Shown here piece after piece: positions 17,853 to 27,670 of a DNA stretch of 64,000 nucleotides; the stretch's first letter is position 1, and each line of letters opens with the position of its first letter. The notes below the pieces were generated by a model. The model did no database searches. It saw only the letters and a program-made list of their open reading frames with translations, and was not told the origin of the DNA. The translations under genes were made by a program, and so were the position numbers. Source of the DNA: an uncultured Poribacteria bacterium (GTDB taxonomy: Bacteria; Poribacteria; WGA-4E; WGA-3G); NCBI GenBank assembly GCA_951828515.1, contig OX639992.1:3016217-3080216 (forward strand). The letters run 5' to 3'.

Positions 17853-19574
17853 CTACCTAAACAATTCCCGCTGCTCCCCACCGAAATGCCGCTCCGACTT
17901 CTGACTCGGACGAATCCGCCACTCCATCGGCAACCGAACGAACGTATTAATAATCTCAGGATTCTCGAAATACGCGTCATCAATTTGCCAGAACTGCAGA
18001 CGCGGATAACGCCGTCCATTATGCTCAAAACTCCCCATATTCTCTGCCTGTTGCCGCATCCCTGCACTGATAGGTGCAATCGTAATAAAAATCCCGATCT
18101 CCGCGTTGTTCTCATGCATCACCTGACAAAAAGCGCGCACCTGCGTAATCGACGCTCTACCGGTCTTGACCTCCGCGAGAATCCGGGCATCTGTCTCTTT
18201 CATCTGCTGTGTATTCCATAATGTCATAGCCCCGACACCGTCATGCCCACCATCACCGACATCCCGTGTTGGTCTCAAGCCAAGCCGCGTCACCGCCCAA
18301 TTCGAGAAATCGTGATATTTCCGTTTGTCGCCATCTTTCAAGAACCTGCGGACCTCCTGCATGTTCGTCGGGTACCCCTCAATTTGATAATCTACTGAAG
18401 GCTCCAATCCATGCCGATCTGCCAACCGCTGACGCATCGGATCCAACGCCAAAATCGTTAAATCAATACCGATCCAATTCCGCTTCAGGCTATGTGCTGC
18501 ATCAATCGTTGTGCCACACCCACAGAATGGATCCAAAACGATGTCGCCTTCGTTGCTGGACGCGCTGATTAGACGTTCATAAAGTGCCAGTGGCTTCTGC
18601 GTCGGATAACCGAGGTGTTCCTTGGACGCGCTCGTGAGATGATTGATATCTGTTATGACATCTTGAACTCTATTTCCCTTTGTGGTGGATAAATATCGTT
18701 TGAATCTTGGGACTCTACCATTAGGGGGCCAGTAAACTAATCCACTCGCGTCTAACACATCTAATTTCTCATGAACAGAGAGGGACTCATAATTTTCAGG
18801 CGGTTCAACACCTTCGGGCCACGCTTCTCTGCGCGGTGCCCGCCAGTGATTACCCATAGCATTCGGATCTATGCCCCGCCACGCCTTTCCGGATTCACCA
18901 TCCTGCACACTACCGGAGGCATTTAGGGTTATGGGCTGGTAAAGTCCTCTTTCATCTTGATGGCGATAAAATTTCTTTACATACTCCGGATCGTGTGCAG
19001 TGTAGACGGGATTCCATACTCTTTTGCTGCTTTTACTATAGAATAGAATCGTGTCATGGATTCTCCCGTATTGCTTACCATCGTTATGTGCCTTGGTGCG
19101 TTGCCAGACAATCTCGTTCCTAAAATTCTCTACCCCAAAGATAGCGTCCATCACCCCTTTGAGATAATGGCTTGCTGTCGGATCGCAGTGCAGATAGAGA
19201 CTCCCCTTTTGCGTCAGGATACGGTGCATCTCAGCGAGTCGCGGTCCCATAAACGCCAGATACGCACGCATCGCACCGCTGCTACCTGACACAGCGCGGC
19301 GGAGAATCAGGTCATACCCCTTGAGGCATTCATCGAGAGCCTTGTAAGTATCACTGGCGTATGCGCAGTGTTCAATGTCAGCACGAGCGTCCTGAGCCGC
19401 AGTATCCCACGTCCACGTATCCGTAAACGCCTTCTTCTGTGCAAGCGAATCCCCAATGAACGAATTATAATCGCGTCCACTATTGAACGGCGGATCCGTA
19501 CAGATGAGATCCACCCGACCCTCATCCATCTCCCGCAAAATCTCCAAATTATCACCAAAATAAAGTTTGTTCAT
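17853..19574 (-). CDS. DNA methyltransferase with fused PD-(D/E)XK nuclease-like domain
   Basis: A 573-residue protein. The N-terminal 400 residues are an amino-methyltransferase (N6-adenine or N4-cytosine) of beta-class order: motif IV TDPPF at 26-30, and motif I DPFCGCGTT at 348-356 followed by WIGIDL. The ~150-residue C-terminal part contains GDGGHDGVG (440-448), ILAEVK (465-470) and QVRAFCQVM, which fits the D...ExK core of Mrr-like restriction nucleases. The gene would therefore combine modification and cleavage in one chain, as in some single-protein restriction-modification enzymes (the cleavage activity is inferred). The broken HsdR-N-like gene ends 38 nt upstream in the same direction. 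Confidence 0.85.
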   Translation of the reverse strand: MNKLYFGDNLEILREMDEGRVDLICTDPPFNSGRDYNSFIGDSLAQKKAFTDTWTWDTAAQDARADIEHCAYASDTYKALDECLKGYDLILRRAVSGSSGAMRAYLAFMGPRLAEMHRILTQKGSLYLHCDPTASHYLKGVMDAIFGVENFRNEIVWQRTKAHNDGKQYGRIHDTILFYSKSSKRVWNPVYTAHDPEYVKKFYRHQDERGLYQPITLNASGSVQDGESGKAWRGIDPNAMGNHWRAPRREAWPEGVEPPENYESLSVHEKLDVLDASGLVYWPPNGRVPRFKRYLSTTKGNRVQDVITDINHLTSASKEHLGYPTQKPLALYERLISASSNEGDIVLDPFCGCGTTIDAAHSLKRNWIGIDLTILALDPMRQRLADRHGLEPSVDYQIEGYPTNMQEVRRFLKDGDKRKYHDFSNWAVTRLGLRPTRDVGDGGHDGVGAMTLWNTQQMKETDARILAEVKTGRASITQVRAFCQVMHENNAEIGIFITIAPISAGMRQQAENMGSFEHNGRRYPRLQFWQIDDAYFENPEIINTFVRLPMEWRIRPSQKSERHFGGEQRELFR

Positions 19575-19612
19575 AACTATCTTCTTACATATAAAAGTGG
19601 AATTGGTTATTA

Positions 19613-20746
19613 CTATTTCTCCACTATTTCTACTGTGAGTTGGATACCTACAAGTTGAGCAATTTCCTCAAGAACTCTTTTTTTAGCATGAGTATCAGCG
19701 TAGTGATGTATGTAAAACTGACCGTGCGAAGACCAAAAATATTTTGGAGGCTCGGTTAACACAGTAGAAGGATGAATGTTCATTACTTTCTCCAATCCAA
19801 ACTTTTCAATCATCTCAATGAATGTAGCTTTTGCATGAGAACGTTCAATTACTTCTCCATTGGACATCCTAACACGCAGACGTGTCGCCTTCTTGCGTGG
19901 TTTTGGCGCGTTGGGTTGTACTGATTGATTCTCGCGTGGCTCTGGAGTATTTGTTGGCTGGACCAGAGGTAATTCCTCCCGTTTCAAAAAGGCAATCACC
20001 TGTTCATCATCAGGACGATGTCCACACACATTTTCAGTCTTTTCTGCCACAACTTTGACCAAACCCACATCTGCCTCCTGCACCAATATACGCCATGCGT
20101 CCGGTAAACCGCTCTCAATTTTTCGTTGTCGGACAAGATTGTTATAGTCCTCTCTCATTACCTCAATTGCCTTACCTGAACGAATTGACTCGTAATTCAG
20201 ATATCTGTTAAGACACTCGGCACTTTTTTCACTGTCTATTGCAACGAAATCCAATTCGCGTACCTTACGTTCCTCCCATGTTCCCTCTCCGGTTGGATGA
20301 AAAAAACGCCATTGCTGACCATCGGTAAGAACCGCGACAGGAACCCTTATGCGAGAGTCATATCCGAACAATTGTTCCTCTGCCCCTTTAATGTTCCCAA
20401 CTTGCTTTGCCGCAATGAAGACACGAGGCGTTGATGGTGGATGGCAAAGCGCGTAATCTACCCATCCGTCCCCGACGGGATATTCAGGGAAAACAATCTG
20501 AGTATCGTCTGTTGGCCAACCTAATCTTCTAAGTAGCGGGTCTACGATGCCTTGGCGAACTGCTGTCTCGCTTTTATAGTAGAACCCGTAATTACTTATA
20601 CACCGACAGAGAGGCGAGGTTAGAAACCTCGCCAGCGAAACGGTGGGACCTGTTTATCAAAATGTAAACTTATTTTCAGAAACTACTATAAAAATCTTTT
20701 GTTCTAAACGCCGACGTATGTCGTCAATATGTTCTTTTAGCGTCAC
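19613..20746 (-). pseudogene. HsdR N-terminal-like nuclease gene, interrupted by a MITE
   Basis: The 5' part starts at GTG 20746 with AGGAGG 9 nt upstream and encodes TLKEHIDDIRRRLEQKIF. The rest (KSETAVRQGIVDPLLRRLGW, then FPEYPVGDGWVDYAL, PRVFIAAKQVG) matches the HSDR_N nuclease domain of type I restriction subunits and of standalone homologues, with D...AK active-site pattern (A instead of the usual E). A 112-bp MITE (20577-20688) lies between the two parts and brings in stop codons. Removing it with one TA copy joins ATT TTT AAA AGC in frame. The downstream fragment has no ATG, GTG or TTG before its conserved domain, so the gene is probably dead. It would be ~340 residues if intact. The C-terminal part is of unknown type. 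Confidence 0.85.
20577..20688 (-). mobile_element. 112-bp MITE with TA target duplication, copy 1
   Basis: Terminal inverted repeats start TAGTAG on both ends and are flanked by TA (20575-20576 and 20689-20690), the target duplication typical of IS630/Tc1-type elements. Read on the minus strand, the ends are TAGTAGTTTCTGAAAATAAG and GTGTATAAGTAATTACGGG. The interior holds a GGCGAGGTTTCTAACCTCGCC palindrome (20611-20637). No transposase is encoded. A second copy is at 40962-41086. Confidence 0.88.
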
Positions 20747-21416
20747 TATTTCATGCCTCCTCACACGTAGGTTGGGTTGAACGGGATGTGAGAAATCACT
20801 CCTATTTACCAGAAGCCTCTGAATCTTCAGAATGCTCAAAGACACCCAAACCCCAGTGGAACCCAACAATTCATAACATCCATGTCTCCTTGGCGAAGAC
20901 GTTAGGTTTTTTTACTATTGACTACCAAAAAAATTGAATCGGGAAGCAGTACCGTTATTTTTTTTAAATAGCATCTCATATTTCCCGTTCAACCCAACCT
21001 ATACATGAATCCTAATATCGAATTCACATTAGCGTAGCACACAGCGCACGCCAAGGCAAGCAAAAGCCGAAATTGGGTGTGTAAATATTCTGCCAAAAAG
21101 AATGGGATTGCTAAAAATATAAACATGCCACCCTTACAGGGCTAAGGTTGTTTTTTCAACATCTTTCTATAAACATGCTGAAGAAATACCCAAGGAAATA
21201 AACCCTACGGGACTAAAGACCTCACCTCCTAAATCATGATTATAAACCACTATTCCCAAATCCACTAACAGACAGTTTATCGCACTCCAGACGAACTGTA
21301 ATAAAATATTCGGGTAGTTCTATAAGAACAGTTTTCAATCAAGAAGGCTCTATAATCCTGAAAATCCTATAATCCTGAAAATCCTGATTCAGACAACCAC
21401 CACACCATCCCTGCCC

Positions 21417-21442
21417 CGCTGGCGAGGTTTCCTAACCTCGCC
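21417..21442 (+). repeat. CGCTGGCGAGG palindromic repeat
   Basis: CGCTGGCGAGGTTTCC then TAACCTCGCC; the arms GGCGAGGTT/AACCTCGCC are perfect. Confidence 0.75.
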
Positions 21443-21464
21443 TCTCCCGAAATAAAAAATAAAT

Positions 21465-21493
21465 TTGCATTCCCAAATAAAATATGTTATTAT
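21465..21493 (+). promoter_or_regulatory. possible sigma-70 promoter
   Basis: TTGCAT (21465-21470), 17-bp spacer, TATTAT (21488-21493). It is ~580 nt before the next gene, so either a long leader exists or this is chance in AT-rich sequence. Confidence 0.35.
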
Positions 21494-21957
21494 ATATGAA
21501 TATGTTATCATACGTGATGTAGAAACGAGTTTTTCAGAAGACGACCAAAGCAACATTTCTGCCAGACCATCCGCATATCACTTAAATTAACGAACGTTAA
21601 CCAAAAAATCAACACTTTATGAACAACCCAAAAACAAATCGAATTTATTAGACGCTACAAATCCAGTAAAAACCTACGTTCGAGACACTTTGGAGAGGCA
21701 ATAACAAAAAGTAAAATAGCCCAATTGTTCATAAAAACATTGAAAACTGAGAATTCAATAACGTTACAAACGAATGCATCTACTGGATTTATCACCGCTA
21801 TAGAGGAAAAAATAAAGTCGCGAACAATTTTATGAACATTCACGAAAATCGTGACAAGCGAATTATCAGATACGGTATCTGTTACTGTCATAAACTCATG
21901 GATTCAGAGAATATACATCCCATTCCAATGCGAGCACAGGAATTGAACAGATCGTCA

Positions 21958-22000
21958 ATGTTCATGAAATTCCATACCATGTTCACGAAATGTTCACAAT
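21958..22000 (+). promoter_or_regulatory. iterated ATGTTCAyGAAAT motif
   Basis: ATGTTCATGAAAT at 21958, ATGTTCACGAAAT at 21979 and ATGTTCACAAT at 21990: spacings of 21 and 11 bp place the three on one helix face. A fourth, inverted copy (ATGAACATTCACGAA) is at 21831-21845. They lie 77-119 bp before the ATG at 22077, as expected for an operator or activator array (inference). Confidence 0.45.
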
Positions 22001-22076
22001 TCATCTTTGGGAATCCAGCCCTACGAAGCTCGCAAAAAGTTAACTAAAAGTTAATTTAGGGTGTTTGGAGGACACC

Positions 22077-22499
22077 ATGCTAACACGAAAAGATCTCAAA
22101 TTCAAACTCGCAAAGCGGCACAAAGAATTCGCTGTCCGCCAATTCGCGCAGTTCATGAAACCCATCGATGTCGTCACCGCCGTTATCGAACAATTCAAAA
22201 CCGAACTCACTGCCGATATAGAGAAATATGGTGAAGGCGAAATCCGCCGATACCTCTCTCACAACTTCTGGACACTCGACCCGAAAAACGGAAAGATGCC
22301 CGAAAAATTCAAACCCCTGTATGATCAACACAAGCAACTCTACCTTAAAACCTACAGCGATAGCTACCTCCGCCACCCGCGAAACGTTGTCAGAGAACTC
22401 GATACCCTTTATGAAAAATGTGCTGAACAGCTCAAAAACGCCGACCCCGACAAGGTTCGACAACTTGTCCCGACAATGATCAAGATCATCCAAAGATGA
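22077..22499 (+). CDS. hypothetical protein
   Basis: A 140-residue, charged, largely helical protein beginning MLTRKDLKFKLAKRHKEF and ending in MIKIIQR. GGAGG sits 6 nt before the ATG at 22077; an in-frame TTG 12 nt upstream is less likely. I recognise no family. It has no signal peptide or membrane span, so it is probably cytoplasmic. It lies 9 nt before the DUF1573-like gene, so the two are likely co-transcribed. The preceding spacer has a repeated operator-like motif, hinting at specific control. Confidence 0.65.
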   Translation: MLTRKDLKFKLAKRHKEFAVRQFAQFMKPIDVVTAVIEQFKTELTADIEKYGEGEIRRYLSHNFWTLDPKNGKMPEKFKPLYDQHKQLYLKTYSDSYLRHPRNVVRELDTLYEKCAEQLKNADPDKVRQLVPTMIKIIQR

Positions 22500-22508
22500 A
22501 ATCAAACC

Positions 22509-23231
22509 ATGTCCAAACGCACAATCCTCACAATCATCATTATTCCCGTCCTGCTGATCTCTGGACTTATTGTCTTCCTCATCAACAACCGGCAGGCACC
22601 CGCAGCCGAACTCGTCCTGACACAGCAACAGATTCACTTCGGAACGCTCCCCGAATGGAAAGGACCCGTAACCCGATCCCTAACAGCACGAAACATAGGC
22701 AAGTCCCCACTCCACATCCAGAGGGTTCACACAGGATGCAGTTATGCGAAAATCACAGGACCGGAAGTAATCCAACCGGATACAGAAGACACGTTCCAGA
22801 TAATCCTCAACCCAGAACTTCTGCCCGATGACGAGACTTCGGCAACCACGACTATCTTCACGAACAGCCCCAAGACCCCGATTGTCCACCTGACAATTGT
22901 CGCCACAGCAAAACGATTTGCGACCCTCACTCCGAACGTTTGTGAGTTTGGAAACATCCCTCCCGAAACGAGCCATCAAAAGACCATCAAACTCACTGTG
23001 AACGACCCACTCAACACATCGGGCATCCGGCTCCTGCCATCCGGGCATGAATCACTCACGTGGGAGATAACACCCGATTTGCGGACAGATACCTCGCTCA
23101 TCACGATCCAACTTGGTCCCCTGAGAGACAGAGGCATCTTTTCATCACTCCTCACTGTCCACTTTCCAAACCAACGAACACTGACCCTTCCCGTCACCGC
23201 CAAAGTCGTCCCAACTGACCGCCAACAGTAG
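22509..23231 (+). CDS. membrane-anchored DUF1573-like (ASH/HYDIN-type) protein
   Basis: A 240-residue protein with an N-terminal membrane anchor (residues 5-26, ILTIIIIPVLLISGLIVFLI), followed by two Ig-like beta domains. The first has the DUF1573 pattern: FGTLPEWKGPVTRSLTARN, then HTGCSYAKI, where most family members have a second Cys. The second, FGNIPPETSHQKTIKLTVN, repeats it. Such domains are found in periplasmic or surface proteins of several phyla; the function is unclear. It is in a two-gene unit with the hypothetical upstream. Heptads follow its stop (23258-23296). Confidence 0.75.
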   Translation: MSKRTILTIIIIPVLLISGLIVFLINNRQAPAAELVLTQQQIHFGTLPEWKGPVTRSLTARNIGKSPLHIQRVHTGCSYAKITGPEVIQPDTEDTFQIILNPELLPDDETSATTTIFTNSPKTPIVHLTIVATAKRFATLTPNVCEFGNIPPETSHQKTIKLTVNDPLNTSGIRLLPSGHESLTWEITPDLRTDTSLITIQLGPLRDRGIFSSLLTVHFPNQRTLTLPVTAKVVPTDRQQ

Positions 23232-23311
23232 CAGGGAACTCCGAACCCCGATTCTTTCTGACTGCTGACCGCTGATAGCTGACTGCCATTCTTCTGATAG
23301 CGAATAAACAC

Positions 23312-23341
23312 TTGACAGGATACCTCAAATTGTAGTATCAT
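23312..23341 (+). promoter_or_regulatory. predicted sigma-70 promoter
   Basis: TTGACA (23312-23317), 18-bp spacer, TATCAT (23336-23341), 38 nt before the ATG at 23380. Confidence 0.6.
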
Positions 23342-23379
23342 TAAATACAAGAATACGCAAAAAAGCAGAAGAACCCTTC

Positions 23380-24507
23380 ATGGAAAAATGCTACTTCGAT
23401 TTCAGGGATATTTTCCAAGTTATCCGCTATGGATTCAGTGGACGGAAGATCGCAGTTCATCTCATCGGACTCGTTCTTGCATATCTAATTTACGAAACTT
23501 TGGTGTATCTTAGCCTTGTCATCGTAGGAGGCACCGCCGTGCAGGACTTTTGGAACAAGTATGCACTCCTACCCCTACCTCCGTTCGGTGATGCTGAACT
23601 TACACGGACAACTGAAATTTCAATGTGGATAGGGATGCTCAGTTTCGCGTGCATCTTCTTCTTAGCAAGCACAGTAGCTTCCAAAATCACCATTGAGCAG
23701 CTCCGTGGGGATTTCTTCTTTTCAGTTGGGGATGCCTTCACCTTCCTCAGGGGACATTGGAAATCTGTTTTAGGCGCGTTTATCGGCTTGCTTCTCATCC
23801 AGATATTTCTTGCGATAGTCCCCGTCAGCATCGCGGGGATCGCGAAGTTACCGGCAGTGGGAAAACCGTTTCTCATGTTCACCTCACTGCTCATGCCGAT
23901 CGGATTTTTCTTCGGTCTCCTGATGGTGTTGATAACAATCGTCTTCAGTGTCGGTTTGCTCTTTGTGCCAGCCGTTGCCGCTACGACAGGTGCCGATACA
24001 TTTGAAATAATTTATCAGCAGTTCGCAATCGTTTGGAACAAACCTTGGTTGTTAGTGTGTTATGAGGCGGTGTTGCTCCTTATCAAATTTATTTTCGTGC
24101 CAATCTGGGCATTCTTTTGCCTCGCAGGCTTTTCGATCGTGATGCTCCCGACGCGTCTCTTTCACACCGAAGGGATGCAGCAATTTATGGGCTACGCGAA
24201 CGTATGGCTCGGTGGGGCTGTCGAAAAGATAGCAACGCTGCCGTATATTAATAATCTCGGGGTCTTCAACACCAGTGCCAGTGATCAAATGCCGACGTTG
24301 ACAGGGATAGCGACAGTTACGACCCCAGTGACCGCTATCTTTCTGACGATCACGCTCCTCATGGGTGTAGGGTTGGTGATTGCATACCTGTTTTCAATCG
24401 CCTCTACCGGAAACACGGTAATTTATACAATAGTGCGAAAGAAACTCGATGGACAGAATTTGTTAGTACCCACCGAATCACAATTAACCGGAACGAACGA
24501 GGCATAA
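23380..24507 (+). CDS. polytopic membrane protein of unknown function
   Basis: A 375-residue protein with about seven predicted spans (residues ~27-50, 85-105, 130-155, 165-195, 225-255, and one near 320-345). The N-terminal MEKCYFDFRDIFQVIRYGFSGRK and the pattern of long hydrophobic helices with a loop containing FFFSVGDAFTFLRGHWK resemble hypothetical membrane proteins of Planctomycetes-like bacteria, but I cannot name a family. It has its own promoter upstream and precedes secA, with a palindromic element in between. It has no transporter signature. Confidence 0.75.
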   Translation: MEKCYFDFRDIFQVIRYGFSGRKIAVHLIGLVLAYLIYETLVYLSLVIVGGTAVQDFWNKYALLPLPPFGDAELTRTTEISMWIGMLSFACIFFLASTVASKITIEQLRGDFFFSVGDAFTFLRGHWKSVLGAFIGLLLIQIFLAIVPVSIAGIAKLPAVGKPFLMFTSLLMPIGFFFGLLMVLITIVFSVGLLFVPAVAATTGADTFEIIYQQFAIVWNKPWLLVCYEAVLLLIKFIFVPIWAFFCLAGFSIVMLPTRLFHTEGMQQFMGYANVWLGGAVEKIATLPYINNLGVFNTSASDQMPTLTGIATVTTPVTAIFLTITLLMGVGLVIAYLFSIASTGNTVIYTIVRKKLDGQNLLVPTESQLTGTNEA

Positions 24508-24571
24508 ATGCCAAGTCAATCATGATGTAAAGATATATCACCTTTCACAAATGAAGTTTAACAAAATATTT

Positions 24572-24644
24572 GGGTAATTCTATGTTTCCCCAGGCTCGGT
24601 AGGTGCGGTTTCCTAACCGCACCGGGCATCGGTAAAAATTACCC
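24572..24644 (+). repeat. inverted-repeat element enclosing a GGTAGGTGCGG palindrome
   Basis: Outer ends GGGTAATT (24572-24579) and AATTACCC (24637-24644) enclose a 26-nt GGTAGGTGCGG...CCGCACC palindrome (24598-24623). The left flank, AAAATATTTGGGTAATTCTAT, is like 21306-21323, so the outer part is also repeated. Confidence 0.6.
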
Positions 24645-24699
24645 GATTGAATTCTTACATCTTCATGCGTGAAAGATGCCAAGGAGCAGTAGTTAAAAA

Positions 24700-27492
24700 A
24701 TGTTCCAAAAAGTGCTAACCAAAGTCTTCGGTAGCAAAGAGGACCGCGATGTCAAAAAGTTTCGCGACATCGTCGAGGCTGTCAACCAGCGCGAACCTGA
24801 AACCAAAAAACTTACCGACGCACAACTACAATCCAAAACACCAGAATTTCGCCGACAGTTGGATGCCGGGGCATCGCTTGATGATCTCTTACCAGATGCC
24901 TTCGCTGTCGTCCGTGAAGCCGCCATGCGAACCTTAAAACAGAGACACTACGATGTCCAAATTATGGGAGCTGTCGCGCTCCACCAAGGCAGTATCGCAG
25001 AGATGCGCACAGGTGAAGGTAAAACGCTCACCTCAACCCTCGCTGTCTATTTAAATGCATTGACTGGAAAAGGTGTACATCTCGCCACCGTCAATGATTA
25101 TCTCGCACGCCGGGATGCAGAATGGATGGGCAAGGTCTACAATTTCCTTGGACTCTCCGTTGGATTGACACTCAGCCTAATGCCGAAAGAACAGAAAAGG
25201 CTTGGATACAAATCAGACATCACTTACGGCGTTCACAGCGAATTTGGATTCGATTATCTCTGGGACAACAAATCACTCTCAATTGAAGATAAAGCACAGC
25301 GCGGGCATGTCTACGCCATTCTTGACGAAGTTGACAGCATCCTCATTGATGAATCCCGTACACCGCTCATCATCTCAGAACCCTCCGGTAAACCACCAGA
25401 ACTTTACAGGCAAATTAACGGGGTCGTCGCACAACTCCGAGAAGGCGAACACTTCCAAATTGACCAAGAGGGGAAATCGAGAGGCAGTGTAACGCTTACC
25501 GATGAAGGCGTTGAGGAAGTCGAACGTCGCCTCGGTGTAGGGAACCTCTACGAACACACTAACATCGCTATGGTGCATCACGTGAATCAAGCACTCACTG
25601 CGCATCAGCTCTATAAAAGCGATGTCGATTATCTCGTCGAAAACGGCGAAGTCCTCCTCGTTGATGAATTTACAGGACGAAAACAGATCGGTAGACGGCT
25701 CAGTGAGGGACTCCATCAAGCTATTGAGGCAAAGGAACGCGTTAAAGTCGTTGAAGAAAGCGAAACCGGTGCTAAGATTACCTACCAAAACTACTTCCGC
25801 ATGTACGACAAACTCGCAGGTATGACAGGTACCGCTGCGACTGAAGCGAACGAATTCGCACATATCTACGGATTAGAGGTTTCTGTCATCCCGACCAACG
25901 AACCGATGATCCGGATGGACCATTCCGATCAAATTTACAGTACCGAGGACGCAAAATACAACGCCGTCTTACAAGATATCGTCGAACAGACCGAGATAGG
26001 GCGTCCAGTGCTTGTTGGCACGGTTTCGATTGAAAACTCCGAGAAATTAAGCAAAATGCTCAGAACCAAACACCGAAAAATCCAACATCAGGTTCTGAAC
26101 GCCAAAGAGCACACACGCGAAGCCGACATCATCGCACAAGCAGGGGTACCGGGTGCTGTAACAATCGCAACCAATATGGCGGGTAGGGGTGTAGACATCC
26201 TCCTTGGCGGTAACCCTGAAGGTATGGCAATCGAAATGCTGCGGAAACGGAAAGCGAAGACAGAAGCGCTGTCTCCGGAGTCCGAAGAATACCAAGCGGC
26301 ACTCGCAGAAGCGGAAGCCATTTGCGACGAAAACAAAGAGAAGGTATTAGCCGCTGGTGGACTCCATATCGTTGGCACTGAACGCCACGAGTCCCGACGG
26401 ATCGATAACCAACTCCGTGGACGCTCCGGTAGACAAGGAGATCCAGGCTCATCTCGATTCTACCTCTCTCTCGCAGACGAATTGATGCGAAAATTCGGAT
26501 CTGAACGTTTACAAGGATTGATGACGCGCGTCGGAATGGATGATGATGTCCCATTAGAACACCCGTGGGTTACGAAATCCATTGAGAAAGCGCAGACGCG
26601 TGTTGAGCAGATGTACTTTGAAATCCGAAAAAATCTCCTCAAATTCGATGATGTTATGGATACACAGCGCGACACCATCTACACCTTGCGTGACACCGTC
26701 TTGGCTTCCACCTCGGATGTCGCCGAATTACCAGAACATGAAGGTACGGCAGACGATGGTGGGCTTGCCGCACTCGCTGAAAAAGACGCTAAAGCGCCGG
26801 CTTCCCTCAAGACCACGATTTGGGGGATGATTGAGAGGGTCGTCAGAGATGCAATTGAGGATAATATGGGGGAAAAAGTCGGAAGTCCTCTTGAAACCCC
26901 TGATAGGTTTCAGCAATGGTTGACGACCACTTTTCCAATCGAACCAACATGGAAAATACCTTTGGCACAAGCGAGTCCAGAGGAAATTCAGGAACAGGCA
27001 CTCGAGATATTGCGCGCCGCTTATGAGGAACGCGAAACCGAAATGGGCCCAGAGATGATGCGCGTCCTCGAACGCCTACTTCTTTTGGATAGAATTGACG
27101 ATCACTGGAAAGAACACCTCCATAACATCGACTATATTGAGGAGGGTATTCGATTCGGCGCAGGCTATGGCGGCAAAGACCCGATCGTCGTTTTCAAAAA
27201 CGAGGCACTCTCAGTCTTTGAAAGTATGTATCAACAGATTGAGGAACAGGTCAGTGAATTCATCTTCAAATCTCGCGTCAATACCGAGGCACCGCGCAGA
27301 GTCCCCAGTCGACAGACGGGTAGACGGCGTAGACCCCAGCCGCGGGCACCCCAAGGCAGAGGAGTTGCCTCAACCAGTGATGATGCCGAATTTGCTTCAC
27401 AACAGGCAATGGGGAACATGCCGAAGGTCGGTAGGAACGCGCCTTGTCCGTGTGGAAGCGGCAAGAAATATAAGAGATGCCACGGTGGTTAA
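24700..27492 (+). CDS. secA: preprotein translocase ATPase SecA
   Basis: The ATPase motor of the Sec translocase; it drives unfolded preproteins through SecYEG. The 930-residue length is normal. Visible: the N-terminal [12 protein letters not shown] region, DEAD-motor Walker A MRTGEGKT near 105, [12 protein letters not shown] (as [12 protein letters not shown]), Walker [22 protein letters not shown], the preprotein cross-linking region, motor II with [16 protein letters not shown] and [23 protein letters not shown], and a C-terminal zinc/SecB-binding tail [16 protein letters not shown]. The ATG at 24700 has GGAG upstream. It is a single gene, not an operon with the next. Confidence 0.98.
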   Translation: MFQKVLTKVFGSKEDRDVKKFRDIVEAVNQREPETKKLTDAQLQSKTPEFRRQLDAGASLDDLLPDAFAVVREAAMRTLKQRHYDVQIMGAVALHQGSIAEMRTGEGKTLTSTLAVYLNALTGKGVHLATVNDYLARRDAEWMGKVYNFLGLSVGLTLSLMPKEQKRLGYKSDITYGVHSEFGFDYLWDNKSLSIEDKAQRGHVYAILDEVDSILIDESRTPLIISEPSGKPPELYRQINGVVAQLREGEHFQIDQEGKSRGSVTLTDEGVEEVERRLGVGNLYEHTNIAMVHHVNQALTAHQLYKSDVDYLVENGEVLLVDEFTGRKQIGRRLSEGLHQAIEAKERVKVVEESETGAKITYQNYFRMYDKLAGMTGTAATEANEFAHIYGLEVSVIPTNEPMIRMDHSDQIYSTEDAKYNAVLQDIVEQTEIGRPVLVGTVSIENSEKLSKMLRTKHRKIQHQVLNAKEHTREADIIAQAGVPGAVTIATNMAGRGVDILLGGNPEGMAIEMLRKRKAKTEALSPESEEYQAALAEAEAICDENKEKVLAAGGLHIVGTERHESRRIDNQLRGRSGRQGDPGSSRFYLSLADELMRKFGSERLQGLMTRVGMDDDVPLEHPWVTKSIEKAQTRVEQMYFEIRKNLLKFDDVMDTQRDTIYTLRDTVLASTSDVAELPEHEGTADDGGLAALAEKDAKAPASLKTTIWGMIERVVRDAIEDNMGEKVGSPLETPDRFQQWLTTTFPIEPTWKIPLAQASPEEIQEQALEILRAAYEERETEMGPEMMRVLERLLLLDRIDDHWKEHLHNIDYIEEGIRFGAGYGGKDPIVVFKNEALSVFESMYQQIEEQVSEFIFKSRVNTEAPRRVPSRQTGRRRRPQPRAPQGRGVASTSDDAEFASQQAMGNMPKVGRNAPCPCGSGKKYKRCHGG

Positions 27493-27508
27493 AACTTGGC
27501 ACTAAATC

Positions 27509-27598
27509 TGTAGCCTGCAACAACGGCGCAGGCGGGTCTACGGAGAGGCAGGTAAAAGTCCAAACCCACCTGACCGAACCGCAAGGTAAAATTAAAAA
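27509..27598 (+). repeat. dispersed SD-bearing element, copy 3
   Basis: TGTAGCCTGCAACAACGGCGC hairpin start, then GGCGGGTCTACGGAGAGGCAGG, and the end CCGCAAGGTAAAATTAAAAA. It is followed at once by ATG 27599. It lies 17 nt after the secA stop. Confidence 0.8.
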
Positions 27599-27670
27599 AT
27601 GAAATGGAGGGCGGCTCTACGGAGAGGATCGTTATTTATTCAAGCGATCTCACCGAACCGCAAGGAATAA
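27599..27670 (+). CDS. possible 23-codon leader ORF formed from element sequence
   Basis: ATG at 27599 sits 11 nt after AAGGT of element copy 3. The frame encodes 23 residues (starting MKWRAALRRGSLF) and ends in TAA at 27668-27670, which overlaps the AAGGA of element copy 4. Translation could couple to the Trm112-like frame that continues 5 nt later. No homology is expected; whether it is translated is unknown. Confidence 0.3.
   Translation: MKWRAALRRGSLFIQAISPNRKE

Larger units (their letters stand above)
20747..22076. other. 1.3-kb repeat-rich intergenic region
   Basis: No open frame of quality was found. Contents: two degraded copies of the TTTAGCCC...ACATG repeat (21119-21150 and 21170-21225), an AACTGT/ACAGTT inverted pair around AAAATATTCGGGTAGTTCTAT (21294-21335), a 17-bp tandem duplication TATAATCCTGAAAATCC (21351-21384), a CGCTGGCGAGG palindrome (21417-21442), a possible promoter (21465-21493), an AT-rich stretch with GTTCATAAAA/TTTTATGAAC inverted pairs (21727 and 21826), and iterated GTTCAyGAA motifs before the next gene. 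Confidence 0.65.

Noticed and set aside
20657-20869. Independent 70-residue minus-strand gene
   Set aside because: Its C-terminal half is the N-terminus of the MITE-interrupted HsdR-N-like gene; the rest is upstream sequence before the AGGAGG-GTG start.
21832-22047. 71-residue plus-strand frame
   Set aside because: It lies in an AT-rich, repeat-bearing leader, lacks a ribosome-binding site and has no recognisable sequence pattern.
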